Assembly (NCBI GenBank): GCA_910583895.1
Contig: CAJTYJ010000040.1
Coordinates: 14,844-37,981 of the forward strand
Origin: an uncultured Lachnospiraceae bacterium
GTDB taxonomy: Bacteria; Bacillota; Clostridia; Lachnospirales; Lachnospiraceae
Reading direction: 5' to 3'
DNA: 23,138 bases
How positions within the stretch are numbered: the first letter of the stretch is position 1; each line of letters begins with the position of its first letter. Positions 1-7,753 of the stretch are shown here, in pieces. The notes under the pieces are model-generated. The model was not told where the DNA came from. It did no database searches and was given only the letters and a program-made list of their open reading frames with translations. A program made the position numbers and the translations under genes.

Positions 1-89
1 TTCCGCATCTCCATCCACTCCGCCCCGTTGTCTGGAAGCATCTTCGGGGCCTTCGTTCCTTCCGATGCTGTTTTTACTTCCGCTTTCAT
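1..89 (-). CDS. Unknown protein, N-terminal fragment (cut by window edge)
   Basis: An open frame starts with ATG at 89 and runs off the left edge, giving 29 codons that begin MKAEVKTASEG and contain KAPKMLPDNGAEW. It starts 12 bases after the stop of the 75-residue gene to its right and on the same strand, so it would be the next gene of that operon. I do not recognise the fragment. No good ribosome binding site lies just upstream of the ATG: the nearest purine-rich run, AGAGAT, is about 14 bases away. The start is therefore uncertain, and an internal ATG at 41 is possible. Confidence 0.4.
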   Translation of the reverse strand, partial: MKAEVKTASEGTKAPKMLPDNGAEWMEMR

Positions 90-101
90 CTGACTGCACG
101 T

Positions 102-329
102 TTAGATCTCTGTGAATGTGTAGCGCTGCAGCATCCCGGACGTATTCACATGGTAAAGGATCGTCCCGTCCGCCAGCTCTTCCCTGGTGAGCTTCAGATC
201 ATGATCTTTGTGCTTTCTGCGGATATACGCTTCCAGATCATCGATCATGACTTCCTCAAAAAACACATCCCGCATCTGGTTGTTGGCACACTCATTAAAA
301 ATCTCATGCACTACTTCATATTCTTTCAT
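102..329 (-). CDS. Small conserved-looking hypothetical protein, 75 residues
   Basis: This is a complete small gene of unknown function. The start at 329 is well supported: AAAGGAGG lies six bases upstream of the ATG. It begins 26 bases after the stop of the VWA-domain gene, so it is probably cotranscribed with the MoxR/VWA pair. The protein is hydrophilic, with no signal peptide or membrane segment. The N-terminal half is charged and likely helical (EYEVVHEIFNE, DDLEAYIRRKHKDH). The C-terminal part (DGTILYHVNTSGMLQRYTF) looks like a beta hairpin. I cannot assign a family. The strong ribosome binding site and operon position argue that it is real, and it may be an accessory partner of the ATPase/VWA pair. 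Confidence 0.75.
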   Translation of the reverse strand: MKEYEVVHEIFNECANNQMRDVFFEEVMIDDLEAYIRRKHKDHDLKLTREELADGTILYHVNTSGMLQRYTFTEI

Positions 330-355
330 TATATCCTCCTTTTTATTCCATCCAT

Positions 356-2125
356 TTATTGATCATCCACCTGTTTTTTCAGATATCTGCCCACCACGTG
401 GGCAAACGTGGAGATATCCCGAATATATGCAAAATCCTTGCCGAAAATCCGGCGCTCTGCAGTCAGATCCTGCTCTTCCCCTGCGAACACGCCCAGCACT
501 GCGATGCCCTGACTTCGCAGCCTGCGCACTTCGGCTGCTGTATCTTTGACTGCATATTCTCCCGTATAAATGGACGGATTTTTTACATTGGGCCGGTTGA
601 CTACCAGATCATTGGGACGCCCGTCGCTTAACATGATCAGCACCTTATTCTCCTCCGGACGTTCCAAAAGTCCGTCGGCCGATGCCCGAAGCGCCAGTCC
701 GTCCCGGTTGTTGGAAGATGAAGTAAACTCCATCAGTCTCCAGTCCGCCTCCCTGCCTTCATCGTATTCCCGGAACCTGCGCATAACTGTATGATCCCAG
801 AAAGTACAAAAGCCAAAAACCCTGTGAGGAATCCCGGCTCTGGATAAAGCGGCCGACAAAATATATCCCTGCAGCGCCACCATATGCTGACGGCTTCTCT
901 GAGAACCGCTGGCATCAATCAGCACGTCCACGACAAAGTCCGAATGATTCCGCTTTGTCTCCCGTACAAAAAGCCTGGCATCCTCGGAGCGTCCCACCTT
1001 CCACAGTCTGGCCGGCACGATATTGCCGTAGGAGGACGCATACCGCTCCTCCTCACTGCGGGCCTGCAAAGAACGTTTCAGAATGTCTCCCAGTTCGTTG
1101 ATATTGTGTCTGGACACCCGGGCATTCTGCCGGTAAAATCTTTGGTTCATCTCAAAGGTCCGCTTTGCCATCACATAAGTATTGTTCTCCCGCACATAGT
1201 TCTGCAGAATACCATCTGTAAAATACAGCTTACAGTCTGCATGAACACCACGGCAGATCCGGCGGTTCAGCCTCTTTTGCTCCGCTTCTTCCATATAGGA
1301 AGTGCCAAAATGCAGTTCGATATAAGAATGCATCCTGGAAGCCGCCTCTTCGCTGACCAGAATCTGGCTCGCTTTAACCTTCCGTTCCCCCTCCTCTTCC
1401 TCCAACGGCACACTGCTGTTCATCTGGCGCATCATCTCTTCCAGCGACGATTCTGCCGCCGTCTCGTCCAGAAAGTCCTGCCAGTCAAACGCTTTTAAAT
1501 CCTCCGCTGACACCGCAAGCACCTGAGAGAGTCCTCCATGCTGTGCCTCAAATTCCGGGTCTACCAGATGGTTGTAAAAAGCATCCAGCTTCCGGATCAC
1601 ATCCATCGTATGAACCGCATGGCGAATAGAAAAAAGTTCCTCCACCTGCTCCCGGATTTTCTTTTCCGCCGTATAGATTCCGTCGATTCCCTCCTGCAGC
1701 ATGGCAATCTTCATTCGGCCGGTTCGATTGCCGGGTCTGGACAGTTTTGGAAAATCCCGCTCCAGAATGTCTGCAAACGCTTTTTTTCGGAGGGACTCCA
1801 CCCCCTTGCGTTCTCTGGTCACTTTTTCTACTACTGCCTGATCCACGCACATTTGTGCCAGATTAGAAAGAGACGCCTCGTCCGCTCCCAGATACAGCTT
1901 TTTTACCAGATAAAGCCCGAATTCTTCCTTGGAAAAATACCGGGCAAAGGCCCCCTGTTTCACAGCGTCATAAAGGGAAATATATTTCGAACGCCAAAAA
2001 GACCGGATGTCCAGTTCCACATCCAGCTCATAATCTCCGCTTACAGTCCAGAGCAGATTCTTCATCCGGTTTTCCAGTTCATATTCATACTCTTCTGCTG
2101 TATACCCCTCCGGCTGCCCCTGCAT
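356..2125 (-). CDS. VWA-domain protein of the CobT/NorD-like type, partner of a MoxR ATPase
   Basis: This is a cytoplasmic protein of about 589 residues. The C-terminal third, from about residue 395, is a von Willebrand factor A domain. It carries the metal-binding motif DASGS (about residues 404-408), preceded by the hydrophobic strand VVDVL, and a later LSDGRPND. The first 390 residues are mostly charged helices and lack a signal peptide. In MoxR/VWA systems such as NorQ/NorD, CbbQ/CbbO and CobS/CobT, the ATPase and VWA protein work together to insert metals or remodel a target enzyme. The target here is not visible. The start at 2125 is chosen because its ATG shares a base with the upstream stop (TGATG) and AGGTG lies five bases before it. 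An ATG at 2149 would give 597 residues but has AGAGGA directly against it. Confidence 0.8.
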   Translation of the reverse strand: MQGQPEGYTAEEYEYELENRMKNLLWTVSGDYELDVELDIRSFWRSKYISLYDAVKQGAFARYFSKEEFGLYLVKKLYLGADEASLSNLAQMCVDQAVVEKVTRERKGVESLRKKAFADILERDFPKLSRPGNRTGRMKIAMLQEGIDGIYTAEKKIREQVEELFSIRHAVHTMDVIRKLDAFYNHLVDPEFEAQHGGLSQVLAVSAEDLKAFDWQDFLDETAAESSLEEMMRQMNSSVPLEEEEGERKVKASQILVSEEAASRMHSYIELHFGTSYMEEAEQKRLNRRICRGVHADCKLYFTDGILQNYVRENNTYVMAKRTFEMNQRFYRQNARVSRHNINELGDILKRSLQARSEEERYASSYGNIVPARLWKVGRSEDARLFVRETKRNHSDFVVDVLIDASGSQRSRQHMVALQGYILSAALSRAGIPHRVFGFCTFWDHTVMRRFREYDEGREADWRLMEFTSSSNNRDGLALRASADGLLERPEENKVLIMLSDGRPNDLVVNRPNVKNPSIYTGEYAVKDTAAEVRRLRSQGIAVLGVFAGEEQDLTAERRIFGKDFAYIRDISTFAHVVGRYLKKQVDDQ

Positions 2126-3042
2126 CAAAACACCTGCTCTTTCGTCCATTCCTCTGGAATCCTGGTCATAACCATATCGGATACAATTTCCCGCTCAAAT
2201 ATGTCAAAGGCTTTGTTGGTAATCCCCATCTGCACTGCCTGCCAGGGGGAGAGACCCACACGCACAGCTCCCAGCGCCGCCAAAAGCCCCCTCAGATCCA
2301 TTGCCTTTGTAGAGATCTCACTGTTGGACGCCTTCACCTGCAGATCCAGAAAAAGCCCGGAAAAAGCCTGAAGAGCTTCTTCTTTGATATCCGGGCAGTC
2401 ATGCCGGATAATCCGGTGCAGATTTTCCCCTGTAAGCGGAGGCATATCAATAACCAGAAAACGGGATACCAGCGCTTCGTTCAGCTCCTTCGTCCCCGCA
2501 TAGCCATAATTCATGGTGCCGATAAAACGGGCCGCCGGATGCAGATCAATCTTTTCGTACCCTGGTACATCAATGATTCTTCTGTGATCCAGCGTCGCGT
2601 GCAGTACGGAAGCCGCATCATTTTTGGCCATGTTGATCTCGTCTAAGATCCCAAAGCCGCCTTCCTCTGCGCAGCGATAGACGCTTCCTTTTCGAAGCTG
2701 TACTTCGTTGTTCCGAAAAGTATCCGTTCCAATCAGAGAACTGCTGTCCGTATTCACATTAAAAGAAATATTGTAGACCGGCCTGCCAAAAATCCACGCC
2801 AGGTTCTCTGCCAGGATATTCTTGCCGGTCGCCTTGGCACCGCTGAGCAGAAGGTTGGAGCCTTCTAAGAGCGCCGCCATCGCCATTTCTAAAATATCTT
2901 TTCCAAAAAAAGGAATCGACGGGCAGACCACCCGGTCTTTCCCCGCCTCCGTCACCGGATATTCCTTTCGAAACGCCTTCACTTTCTCAAGCAGACGGCT
3001 GTCCACCTGCTGCTCTTCCAGAAATCTGAATTCCTCCTGCAT
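2125..3042 (-). CDS. MoxR-family AAA+ ATPase
   Basis: This is a AAA+ ATPase of about 305 residues in the MoxR/NorQ/CbbQ group, which uses ATP hydrolysis to remodel or metallate a client together with a VWA protein. Visible motifs are Walker A GAKATGKN (residues 68-75), Walker B GILDEIN (131-137), sensor-1 GTMN (175-178) and a likely arginine finger in LVSRF (R194). The Walker A ends in Asn where Ser or Thr is usual. The open frame extends to 3099 and overlaps hemW. The start at 3042 is preferred because GGGAGG lies about ten bases upstream and the gene then begins 31 bases after the hemW stop. It overlaps the VWA gene by one base, the classic translational coupling of this pair. The exact subfamily is uncertain. 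Confidence 0.82.
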   Translation of the reverse strand: MQEEFRFLEEQQVDSRLLEKVKAFRKEYPVTEAGKDRVVCPSIPFFGKDILEMAMAALLEGSNLLLSGAKATGKNILAENLAWIFGRPVYNISFNVNTDSSSLIGTDTFRNNEVQLRKGSVYRCAEEGGFGILDEINMAKNDAASVLHATLDHRRIIDVPGYEKIDLHPAARFIGTMNYGYAGTKELNEALVSRFLVIDMPPLTGENLHRIIRHDCPDIKEEALQAFSGLFLDLQVKASNSEISTKAMDLRGLLAALGAVRVGLSPWQAVQMGITNKAFDIFEREIVSDMVMTRIPEEWTKEQVF

Positions 3043-3073
3043 GGTTCTTTGTCCTCCCATTCTCATTCCCCGG

Positions 3074-4186
3074 TCAGTCCAGGAACTGTGCCAGCACATA
3101 GTTGCTTACATCGATGCCTCTGTCTGTCAAACAGATTTTGTCATCTTTTTCCTCTAAAAGCTGTTGCATTTGCAACTTTTTAATCAAATTTTTATAATAA
3201 GTGCGGTATTTTCCCGGATCTACGCCTTCTGTCTTGCGAAGCCCAAGAAAGAAATATTCCTCCCGGACAGCCTGCTCTGTCAGTACTTCTTTGGTTCCCC
3301 TGGTCATGCCTGCCAGATATCCGGAAAGCTCTGTCTGGTTCGTATATCTTATATTATTTAGAAGAGAAGCTGCTCCCAGCCCGTAACCTTTATAGTCCGT
3401 CCGCTCCCAGTATCCAACATTATGCCTGCAGGCGTATCCAGGCTTTGCATAGTTGGAGATCTCATACCGCTCATATCCCCGGGCCTCCAAAAATCTTTTC
3501 GTATCAGAATACATCTGCCGCTCTTCTTCCTCTGAAGGCAAAAGATCCGGATGTTTTTCGTACTGGCTGTAAAAAGGAGTCCCTTCTTCCAGAATCAGGC
3601 TGTATGCCGAGATATGTTCCGGATCAAGAGCCACAACTTCTTCCAGGGTCTTCTGCCAGCTTCTCACCGTCTGTCCCGGAAGGGCGGACATCAGGTCAAG
3701 GTTGATGTTGAAAAATCCGGCTTGCCGGGCCCATTCATAGCTTTCCAGAAACTGCTCCCATGTATGAATTCTTCCAAGCTTTTTCAGCTCCTCGTTCCTG
3801 GCGGACTGGAGTCCGAAACTCAGACGGTTTATCCCGGCTTCCCGGTATGCCGACAGCTTTTCTTTCTCCACGGTCCCCGGATTTGCCTCCACCGTGATCT
3901 CGGCATCTTTTGAAAAAGGGAAGATCTGCCTCAGCTCACAAAGAATCCGGCAGAGCCAGTCTGCTCTCAGAATACTTGGAGTTCCCCCGCCGAAAAACAC
4001 GGTCTGCACCTCATAAGCCGCTGAAGGATTCCCATCTCGCCGGATCTCTTCCAGCAGCTGCTCCACATAGGCTTTCTGAATCTCCTCACCTGCCGGGCCG
4101 GACAAAAAATCGCAGTAATCACATTTGCGGACGCAAAAAGGAATATGGACATACAGCCCGAGCGGTTTTATCTTATTTTCGGTCAT
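3074..4186 (-). CDS. hemW: HemW-type radical SAM protein (coproporphyrinogen oxidase-like)
   Basis: This 370-residue protein belongs to the HemN/HemW radical SAM family. It has the iron-sulfur motif CVRKCDYC (Cys18, Cys22, Cys25) after the family signature LYVHIPFC, then GGGTPS and the HemW-like HNVGYW...YGLGAAS block. HemW proteins bind heme and are thought to act as heme chaperones rather than true oxidases; older annotations call them HemN. The length is usual for HemW (about 375). It follows lepA with a 14-base overlap, as in the conserved lepA-hemW pair of Firmicutes. There is no good ribosome binding site, so translation is probably coupled to lepA. The B. subtilis neighbours hrcA, grpE and dnaK do not follow; a MoxR/VWA pair does. 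Confidence 0.92.
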   Translation of the reverse strand: MTENKIKPLGLYVHIPFCVRKCDYCDFLSGPAGEEIQKAYVEQLLEEIRRDGNPSAAYEVQTVFFGGGTPSILRADWLCRILCELRQIFPFSKDAEITVEANPGTVEKEKLSAYREAGINRLSFGLQSARNEELKKLGRIHTWEQFLESYEWARQAGFFNINLDLMSALPGQTVRSWQKTLEEVVALDPEHISAYSLILEEGTPFYSQYEKHPDLLPSEEEERQMYSDTKRFLEARGYERYEISNYAKPGYACRHNVGYWERTDYKGYGLGAASLLNNIRYTNQTELSGYLAGMTRGTKEVLTEQAVREEYFFLGLRKTEGVDPGKYRTYYKNLIKKLQMQQLLEEKDDKICLTDRGIDVSNYVLAQFLD

Positions 4187-5990
4187 CCAGCTTCAGCACA
4201 CTCATAAACGCTTTCTGAGGAATCTCCACGCTGCCGATCTGGCGCATCCGCTTCTTGCCTTCCTTCTGCTTTTCCAGAAGCTTGCGCTTTCTAGTAATGT
4301 CTCCTCCATAACATTTGGCCAGCACGTCTTTCCGCATGGCTTTTACCGTCTCTCTGGCGATGATTTTTCCGCCTACCGCCGCCTGAATCGGGATCTCAAA
4401 AAGATGCCTTGGAATCTCATCCTTTAATTTCTCACACATTCTGCGGCCCCGGTCATAGGCGGAAGCTCCATGTACGATAAAGGAGAGAGCATCCACTTCC
4501 TCCCGGTTAATAAGGATGTCCAGCTTCACCAGCTCCGACTGCACATATCCTTTAAAATCATAGTCAAAAGAAGCATAGCCTCTGGAACGGGATTTTAGCG
4601 CATCAAAAAAGTCGTATATGATCTCGTTCAGCGGCAGCTCATATTTTAAAAGCGCTCTGGTCTCCTCCATATATTCCATACCCAGATAGATGCCCCGCCG
4701 TTCCTGACAAAGCTCCATGATGGATCCGATAAACTCCGTAGTCACCATGATCTCCGCACTCACCATGGGCTCTTCCATGTATTCGATCTCCGACGGATCC
4801 GGCAGATTGGAAGGATTGGTCAGCTCGATCATCTCACCATTTTGCTTATACACCCGATACACTACGCCCGGCGCCGTTGTCACCAGATCCAGATTGTATT
4901 CCCGCTCCAACCGTTCCTGGATGATCTCCAGATGCAAAAGCCCAAGAAAACCACACCGGAATCCAAAGCCCAGAGCGATGGATGTCTCCGGCTCAAACTG
5001 AAGAGCCGCATCATTGAGCTGCAGCTTCTCCAAGGCATCCCGAAGGTCCGGATATTTGGCACCATCCGCCGGATACAGACCGCAGTACACCATGGACTGC
5101 ACCTTTTTGTATCCCGGCAGGGGAGCCTCACAGGGATTCGACCGGTCCGTCACCGTATCTCCGACTCGGGTATCTTTCACATTCTTGATGCTTCCAGTGA
5201 TGTATCCTACCATACCGGCACTCAGCTCCCCGCAGGGAATAAACTGCCCGGCACCAAAATAACCAACCTCCACCACGTCCGCTTCCGCCCCGGTGGCCAT
5301 CATACGGATCGGTGTTCCCTTGCGCACGGTTCCTTCCTGAATCCGGCAAAAAATAATGACCCCTTTATACGGATCATACACCGAATCAAAAATCAAAGCC
5401 TGAAGAGGTGCAGCCGGACTTCCCTCAGGTGCCGGTATCCTCTTGACAATCTGCTCTAGTACCTCGTCCACATTCTGCCCGGTCTTTGCCGAGATCAGCG
5501 GAGCATCCTGCGCCTCAATGCCGATCACATCCTCGATCTCGTCAATCACCCTCTGGGGTTCCGCACTGGGAAGATCAATCTTATTGATCACCGGCATCAC
5601 ATCCAGATTATGGTCCAGCGCCAGATACACATTCGCCAGAGTCTGAGCCTCGATCCCCTGAGCTGCATCCACCACCAGGATCGCTCCGTCGCAGGCTGCC
5701 AGGCTCCTGGACACCTCATAATTAAAATCCACATGTCCGGGCGTGTCAATCAGGTTGAAAATATACTCCTCCCCGTCCTTGGCCTTATACACCGTCCGGA
5801 CCGTCTGGGCCTTGATCGTAATCCCCCGCTCCCGCTCCAGATCCATATTGTCCAGCACCTGTGACTGCATCTCCCTGCTGGTCAAAAGTCCCGTCTTCTC
5901 TATAATCCGGTCCGCCAGCGTCGACTTCCCATGATCAATATGCGCCACAATACAAAAATTCCGGATCCTGCTCTGATCCATATCTGCCAT
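4173..5990 (-). CDS. lepA: Elongation factor 4 (LepA), ribosomal GTPase
   Basis: This is a full-length 605-residue LepA/EF4, a translational GTPase that binds the ribosome and influences translation initiation or elongation. G-domain motifs are AHIDHGKST (16-24), DTPGHVDF (82-89), NKID (136-139) and SAKT (167-170). The ending with GKKRMRQIGSVEIPQ matches the LepA-specific C-terminal domain, and there is no EF-G domain IV. The start is supported by GGAGG seven bases before the ATG. A candidate promoter lies 20-50 bases upstream, so lepA may open an operon with hemW and the MoxR/VWA genes. Confidence 0.97.
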   Translation of the reverse strand: MADMDQSRIRNFCIVAHIDHGKSTLADRIIEKTGLLTSREMQSQVLDNMDLERERGITIKAQTVRTVYKAKDGEEYIFNLIDTPGHVDFNYEVSRSLAACDGAILVVDAAQGIEAQTLANVYLALDHNLDVMPVINKIDLPSAEPQRVIDEIEDVIGIEAQDAPLISAKTGQNVDEVLEQIVKRIPAPEGSPAAPLQALIFDSVYDPYKGVIIFCRIQEGTVRKGTPIRMMATGAEADVVEVGYFGAGQFIPCGELSAGMVGYITGSIKNVKDTRVGDTVTDRSNPCEAPLPGYKKVQSMVYCGLYPADGAKYPDLRDALEKLQLNDAALQFEPETSIALGFGFRCGFLGLLHLEIIQERLEREYNLDLVTTAPGVVYRVYKQNGEMIELTNPSNLPDPSEIEYMEEPMVSAEIMVTTEFIGSIMELCQERRGIYLGMEYMEETRALLKYELPLNEIIYDFFDALKSRSRGYASFDYDFKGYVQSELVKLDILINREEVDALSFIVHGASAYDRGRRMCEKLKDEIPRHLFEIPIQAAVGGKIIARETVKAMRKDVLAKCYGGDITRKRKLLEKQKEGKKRMRQIGSVEIPQKAFMSVLKLDDRK

Positions 5991-6010
5991 CTTCCGTCCT
6001 CCGTTTCTTT

Positions 6011-6039
6011 ATCATAAAAAACAAACTTATCATCACCAA
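6011..6039 (-). promoter_or_regulatory. Candidate vegetative promoter for lepA
   Basis: On the minus strand, TTGGTG (6034-6039) and TATGAT (6011-6016) are separated by 17 bases and lie just upstream of the lepA ribosome binding site. The -10 box matches consensus at five of six bases; the -35 box keeps only the TTG. The AT-rich surround fits a promoter. This is sequence inspection only. Confidence 0.4.
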
Positions 6040-6425
6040 AAAAATCCAAGCCTTCCCGCGAAATCCTGATCATTCATGCCCTGCAGCCTTGACATCTGGT
6101 GTATATTTTCCCAAATGACCTGCCTGAATTTCCATCTGCCGCGCTGTCTCCAGTCAACGATGCCGCCGCATCGACTCCCTCCTTCGCCTTGCAGGCTGAA
6201 AGTAAACGACTAGTCAAACAACGATCTGCCCATAAATCATCGCAACCTTCGGGTCCGCCCCAAGCGCCAGGGAGGCAAGATCGAAATGAGCTGCAAAACA
6301 TGCAAAGGCCCCCACGCCGATACCTTCTTTCCCTATGGAATCCGGCAATGCTGCCAGCGCTTTTGTGCAGACACCACGCGGCGGTACCATGATCAGACTT
6401 TGCACTGCTCATTGGTTATAATATA
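6040..6425 (-). other. Gene-poor stretch with possible decayed coding remnant
   Basis: About 390 bases between spoIIP and the lepA promoter contain no gene I can recognise. Two short overlapping minus-strand frames cross it. One (about 6405 to 6214) reads through KALAALPDSIGKEGIGVGAF and HFDLASLALGADPKVAMIYG with plausible amino-acid composition. It has no ribosome binding site and stops abruptly. The other (6412 to 6074) ends GRSFGKIYTRCQGCRA. The two are offset by one base, so an old frameshifted gene is possible. B. subtilis has the small gene yqxA in this position, but I see no evidence that this is its relic. No convincing terminator for spoIIP is visible here. Confidence 0.25.
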
Positions 6426-7712
6426 TCATGGATCGAAGACCTTATCAAGTATGTCTGAGAGCGGCTCCATCGTATTTAGCATCTCCTGAAGCGTGTTCGT
6501 CTGCGCTCCCACCTCGATCAAAAGAGCCTTGTCTGACAAGTGCAGATTGTAACGCAGACTCCGAAGATAAATATTCCTGGCAAGCCCCGGATAATACTGT
6601 TCGCTCATGAGCTTCAGCTGCAAAGTCAGCGCCAGATTATCCTCTATGTACGGATTGTACAGATAATCTATGGGGCCATTCTTCTTCGTCCGGCTTAAAC
6701 CGTTGAAAAACATAAACCGGGCCATGGTCTTCCCTCCGATCTCCGTGACCAGCCTCGTCCCTTCTGCCACCCCGTCCCGATGCAGATCAATCACCGACTG
6801 GATCGACGGATATTCCTCCAAAATACCGCTGATCTCTTTTTGTGCTTTACTGTACGCTTCATTTCGATCCAGTTTTCCATCCACCAGATCATAGACACTG
6901 GTGACATGCATCACCTCGTATCCCCTTTCCCGAAGAAGCTGAGCCAGGTATTCTCCCACTCCGACGATCGTCGTGGAATTATCCCCCGGCACCGAGTCCA
7001 CAAATCCCTCCTGCGAGTGGGTATGATAGATCAGAATCTGCGGCCCCTCCGTTTCCTTGTCAATGGTCATATCCTTCGAAAGAAGCACCTCTGCATTGAG
7101 ATCCTCCGGTGTGATCGACGTGGTCTTGTCAAGCGTATAAAAACTTCCGAACAGATAATCAAAATCTGAAAGCTCCTCCATATTGTAGATCGTACCCGCC
7201 GTCACGGCTGCCGGCTTCTCTTCTGGCACTTCCTCCTGTACTTCTTCCATCTCCTGCTGTTCTTCCTGATACCTTCTCTCCGCCTCCTTTTCGTTCTCCG
7301 CCTGGGCCAGCGCCTCCATATCGTATTCCTGCCCGGTTTCATCCAGTTCGTTTTCATCATGGACTCCCCCGGTCACCAGCATCTCATAGGTAGATGCGTT
7401 CTCCAGCCCTTCGTTCTGACAGCTTCCCTGCAAAAGCCGGTAAAGGGGATGCATGGCCATCACCCTCTCTATGTACCAGTCCGATATGGAATCCGCCTCC
7501 TCTTCCTCCATACATTCCAGAAAAAGTCCCGGATACAGGCAGCGCGCGAACTCCTGCTGACACACGCGCTGCACAGATTCCTTTGCGTCCTGAAGCAGTC
7601 CATGCAGATCCCCGGACCAGAATCTCTGCCCTCCCGTGAACACAATATAAAATCCAACCAGAAAAAACAAAAGCCATACGATCCAGTTCCAAAGTCTTGA
7701 AAATCGTTCCAT
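6426..7712 (-). CDS. spoIIP: Stage II sporulation protein P (SpoIIP)
   Basis: SpoIIP is a membrane-anchored peptidoglycan hydrolase (amidase and endopeptidase) that works with SpoIID and SpoIIM in forespore engulfment. The protein has about 428 residues: one N-terminal membrane segment (about 9-26), a Glu-rich probable coiled linker (about 130-170), then the SpoIIP catalytic domain. That domain holds ILIYHTHSQEGF (H230, H232), VIDLHRDGV (H311) and the family ending LSDKALLIEVGAQTNT. The start at 7712 is chosen because GAGG lies about six bases before the ATG. The upstream in-frame ATG at 7748 has no good ribosome binding site. It follows gpr by about 41 bases, matching the conserved gpr-spoIIP pair, and is probably expressed with gpr during sporulation. 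Confidence 0.93.
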   Translation of the reverse strand: MERFSRLWNWIVWLLFFLVGFYIVFTGGQRFWSGDLHGLLQDAKESVQRVCQQEFARCLYPGLFLECMEEEEADSISDWYIERVMAMHPLYRLLQGSCQNEGLENASTYEMLVTGGVHDENELDETGQEYDMEALAQAENEKEAERRYQEEQQEMEEVQEEVPEEKPAAVTAGTIYNMEELSDFDYLFGSFYTLDKTTSITPEDLNAEVLLSKDMTIDKETEGPQILIYHTHSQEGFVDSVPGDNSTTIVGVGEYLAQLLRERGYEVMHVTSVYDLVDGKLDRNEAYSKAQKEISGILEEYPSIQSVIDLHRDGVAEGTRLVTEIGGKTMARFMFFNGLSRTKKNGPIDYLYNPYIEDNLALTLQLKLMSEQYYPGLARNIYLRSLRYNLHLSDKALLIEVGAQTNTLQEMLNTMEPLSDILDKVFDP

Positions 7713-7753
7713 AAGAATCCTCACCCATTTATTATATGGGAAAAGCATCCGCC

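Noticed and set aside
1538..2371. 277-codon plus-strand open frame
   Set aside because: It is antisense to the VWA and MoxR genes, which show clear motifs and coupled starts.
3043..3099. N-terminal extension of the MoxR ATPase overlapping hemW
   Set aside because: GGGAGG positioned before the ATG at 3042 and the expected family N-terminus favour the shorter form.
6099..6392. Plus-strand open frame of 97 codons in the spoIIP-lepA gap
   Set aside because: It is Pro/Ser/Gln-rich with no ribosome binding site and no recognisable family, so chance is the better explanation.
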